A DNA stretch of 7,086 nucleotides, taken from an uncultured Porphyromonas sp. (GTDB lineage Bacteria > Bacteroidota > Bacteroidia > Bacteroidales > Porphyromonadaceae). The notes below the pieces were generated by a model. It was not told where the DNA came from, ran no database searches, and saw only the letters and a program-made list of their open reading frames with translations. Positions within the stretch are counted from its first letter, which is position 1; each line of letters starts with the position of its first letter. Below, one piece after another: positions 5,734 to 7,086 of this stretch. The DNA is taken from NCBI GenBank assembly GCA_947253195.1, contig CAMXXM010000075.1:1-7086 (forward strand), written 5' to 3'. The position numbers were made by a program, and so were the translations under genes.

Positions 5734-7086
5734 ATGGACTTTGAACTCATATCAAGCTACAAGCCGACCGGCGACCAGCCTCGGGCGATCGCCGACCTGG
5801 TTCACGGAGTAGAGCGGGGGCAGCGCTTCCAGACGCTGCTCGGCGTCACCGGCTCCGGCAAGACCTTCACAGCGGCCAATGTGGTGGCCGAGGTGCAACG
5901 GCCGACGCTGGTGCTGTCGCACAATAAGACACTGGCGGCGCAGCTGTACGGAGAGTTTAAGAGCTTCTTCCCCCACAACGCTGTCGAGTACTTCGTCTCC
6001 TACTACGACTACTACCAGCCGGAGGCCTACCTCCCCACCAACGATCTCTACATCGCCAAGGACATGTCGATCAATGACGAGATCGAGAAGCTTCGTCTCC
6101 GCACCACCACCCAGCTGCTCTCCGGTCGGCGCGACATCATCGTCGTCGCCTCCGTCTCCTGCATCTACGGTATGGCCAATCCTAAGGACTACGCCTCCAA
6201 GAAGATCCTCATCCGCAGTGGTCAGCAGGTCGAGCGGGACGAGCTGCTTCATCAGCTGGTGCAGATCTACTACACGACCGCTCAGGGGGAGTTTAAGCCC
6301 GGCACCTTCCGCTCCAAGGGCGACACCGTCGATCTCTTCCCCGCCGTGGAGGACTACCAGGGGATCGCCTACAGGATCGAGTTTTGGGGCGACGAGATCG
6401 ACCGGATCTCCTCCTTTGTCCCCCTCACCGGTGAGGAGATCGAGGAGCTGGACGAGGTCTTTGTCTACCCGTCCAATCTCTTTGTCACCACCAAGGAGCA
6501 GACCGACTGGGCAATGGCGGAGATCAAGAAGGACCTCGACAAGCAGACGAGCCTCTTCGAGCAGGAGGGGAAAAAGATGGAGGCAGACCGACTCTACGAG
6601 CGGGTCACCAACGACCTCGCCATGCTCGAGGAGCTTGGCTACTGCTCCGGCATCGAGAATTACTCCCGCTACTTCGATGGGCGCCGGCCGGGCGAGCGTC
6701 CCTACTGCCTCCTCGATTACTTTCCCGAGGATTACCTGATGATCATTGACGAGAGCCACGTCACGATCCCCCAGGTGCGGGGGATGTATGGCGGCGACCG
6801 GCAGCGGAAGGAAAACCTCGTCTCCTACGGCTTCCGTCTCCCGGCGGCGATCGACAATCGCCCACTCCGCTTCGACGAGTTTGAGCAGATGCAGGGCGAC
6901 GTGATCTACGTCTCCGCCACGCCGGGCGACTATGAGCTGGAGAAGAGCGATGGCATCATCGTCGAGCAGCTGATCCGCCCGACGGGTCTCCTCGACCCGA
7001 GGATAGAGGTTCGCCCGACCAAGAACCAGATTGATGACCTCGTCGATGAGATCAATACCCGCATTGAGCGGAATGAGCGGGTGCTC
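5734..7086 (+). CDS. uvrB: UvrB, excinuclease ABC subunit B (3' end cut by window)
   Basis: UvrB is the cytoplasmic damage-verification helicase of nucleotide excision repair: UvrA loads it at a lesion and it recruits UvrC for incision. The visible 451 codons are about two thirds of the usual 670-690 residues. Seen in order are the Q-motif region SSYKPTGDQP (7-16), Walker A GVTGSGKT (37-44), SHNKTLAAQLYGE (62-74), the damage-probing beta-hairpin starting YFVSYYDYYQPEAYLP (86-101) with Tyr90, 91, 93 and 94, RRDIIVVASVSCIYG (132-146), the UvrA-contact domain to about 250, Walker B DESH (339-342), YVSATPG (392-398) and RPTGLLDPRIEVRP (415-428). The second helicase domain, the UvrC-contact tail and the stop lie beyond the edge. 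One oddity is LRLRTTTQLL (120-129) where most UvrBs read LRLSATxAL. The gene diverges from the uptake operon and seems to stand alone. Confidence 0.98.
   Translation, partial: MDFELISSYKPTGDQPRAIADLVHGVERGQRFQTLLGVTGSGKTFTAANVVAEVQRPTLVLSHNKTLAAQLYGEFKSFFPHNAVEYFVSYYDYYQPEAYLPTNDLYIAKDMSINDEIEKLRLRTTTQLLSGRRDIIVVASVSCIYGMANPKDYASKKILIRSGQQVERDELLHQLVQIYYTTAQGEFKPGTFRSKGDTVDLFPAVEDYQGIAYRIEFWGDEIDRISSFVPLTGEEIEELDEVFVYPSNLFVTTKEQTDWAMAEIKKDLDKQTSLFEQEGKKMEADRLYERVTNDLAMLEELGYCSGIENYSRYFDGRRPGERPYCLLDYFPEDYLMIIDESHVTIPQVRGMYGGDRQRKENLVSYGFRLPAAIDNRPLRFDEFEQMQGDVIYVSATPGDYELEKSDGIIVEQLIRPTGLLDPRIEVRPTKNQIDDLVDEINTRIERNERVL

Noticed and set aside
5315..5812. 165-aa plus-strand frame across the intergenic region
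   Set aside because: It starts inside the receptor gene on the opposite strand, crosses the two predicted promoters and runs into uvrB in another frame; the protein has no recognisable feature.
5752..6759. Minus-strand 335-aa frame and a second plus-strand frame of 286 aa inside uvrB
   Set aside because: Both lie inside uvrB. The 286-aa one is mostly Ser/Thr/Arg/Pro and the 335-aa one is Leu/Val/Asp/Gly-rich; both are out-of-frame readings of uvrB codons.
1..7086. CRISPR array, insertion sequence or prophage
   Set aside because: No regularly spaced repeats, transposase motifs, terminal inverted repeats or phage genes are visible.

Overview
The window most likely comes from a Bacteroidota chromosome, and a fairly GC-rich Porphyromonas-like oral or mucosal anaerobe fits best. 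The pointers are three lipoprotein genes queued behind a TonB-dependent receptor with an N-terminal carboxypeptidase-regulatory-like domain, a UvrB of the usual bacterial type, and two promoter cores that match the Bacteroidota -7 element TAnnTTTG (both read TACCTTTG). Genus is inferred from style, not from a marker gene.

Left four fifths (1-5387, minus strand): one tightly packed operon read right to left. It begins with a 792-residue outer-membrane TonB-dependent receptor (5387-3009). After 6 bp follows a 460-residue lipoprotein (3002-1620), after 12 bp a 482-residue lipoprotein (1607-159), and after 18 bp the first 46 codons of another lipoprotein (140-1), which runs off the left edge. The receptor resembles the zinc receptor ZnuD in its plug (GEDHAPEID), in its late barrel (NELYATGLHHG, then VGNKDLLPE) and at its C-terminus, but it lacks ZnuD's His-rich loop. 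The two complete lipoproteins are colinear divergent paralogues. One carries GHDHGQGKLHG, the other carries HQH at a different conserved position. The simplest reading is an envelope metal or metal-complex uptake system in which lipoproteins capture or hand over the ligand. That function is inferred, and zinc is only the leading candidate.

Divergent intergenic region (5388-5733): about 346 bp with no credible gene. It holds a promoter for the receptor operon, a 20-bp CRP/FNR-like interrupted palindrome over the predicted transcription start, a leader hairpin, a heptamer CGCTATT present three times, an inverted repeat and a promoter just ahead of uvrB.

Right end (5734-7086, plus strand): the first 451 codons of uvrB, the damage-verification helicase of nucleotide excision repair, cut by the window edge. 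It is transcribed away from the uptake operon and has no evident functional link to it.
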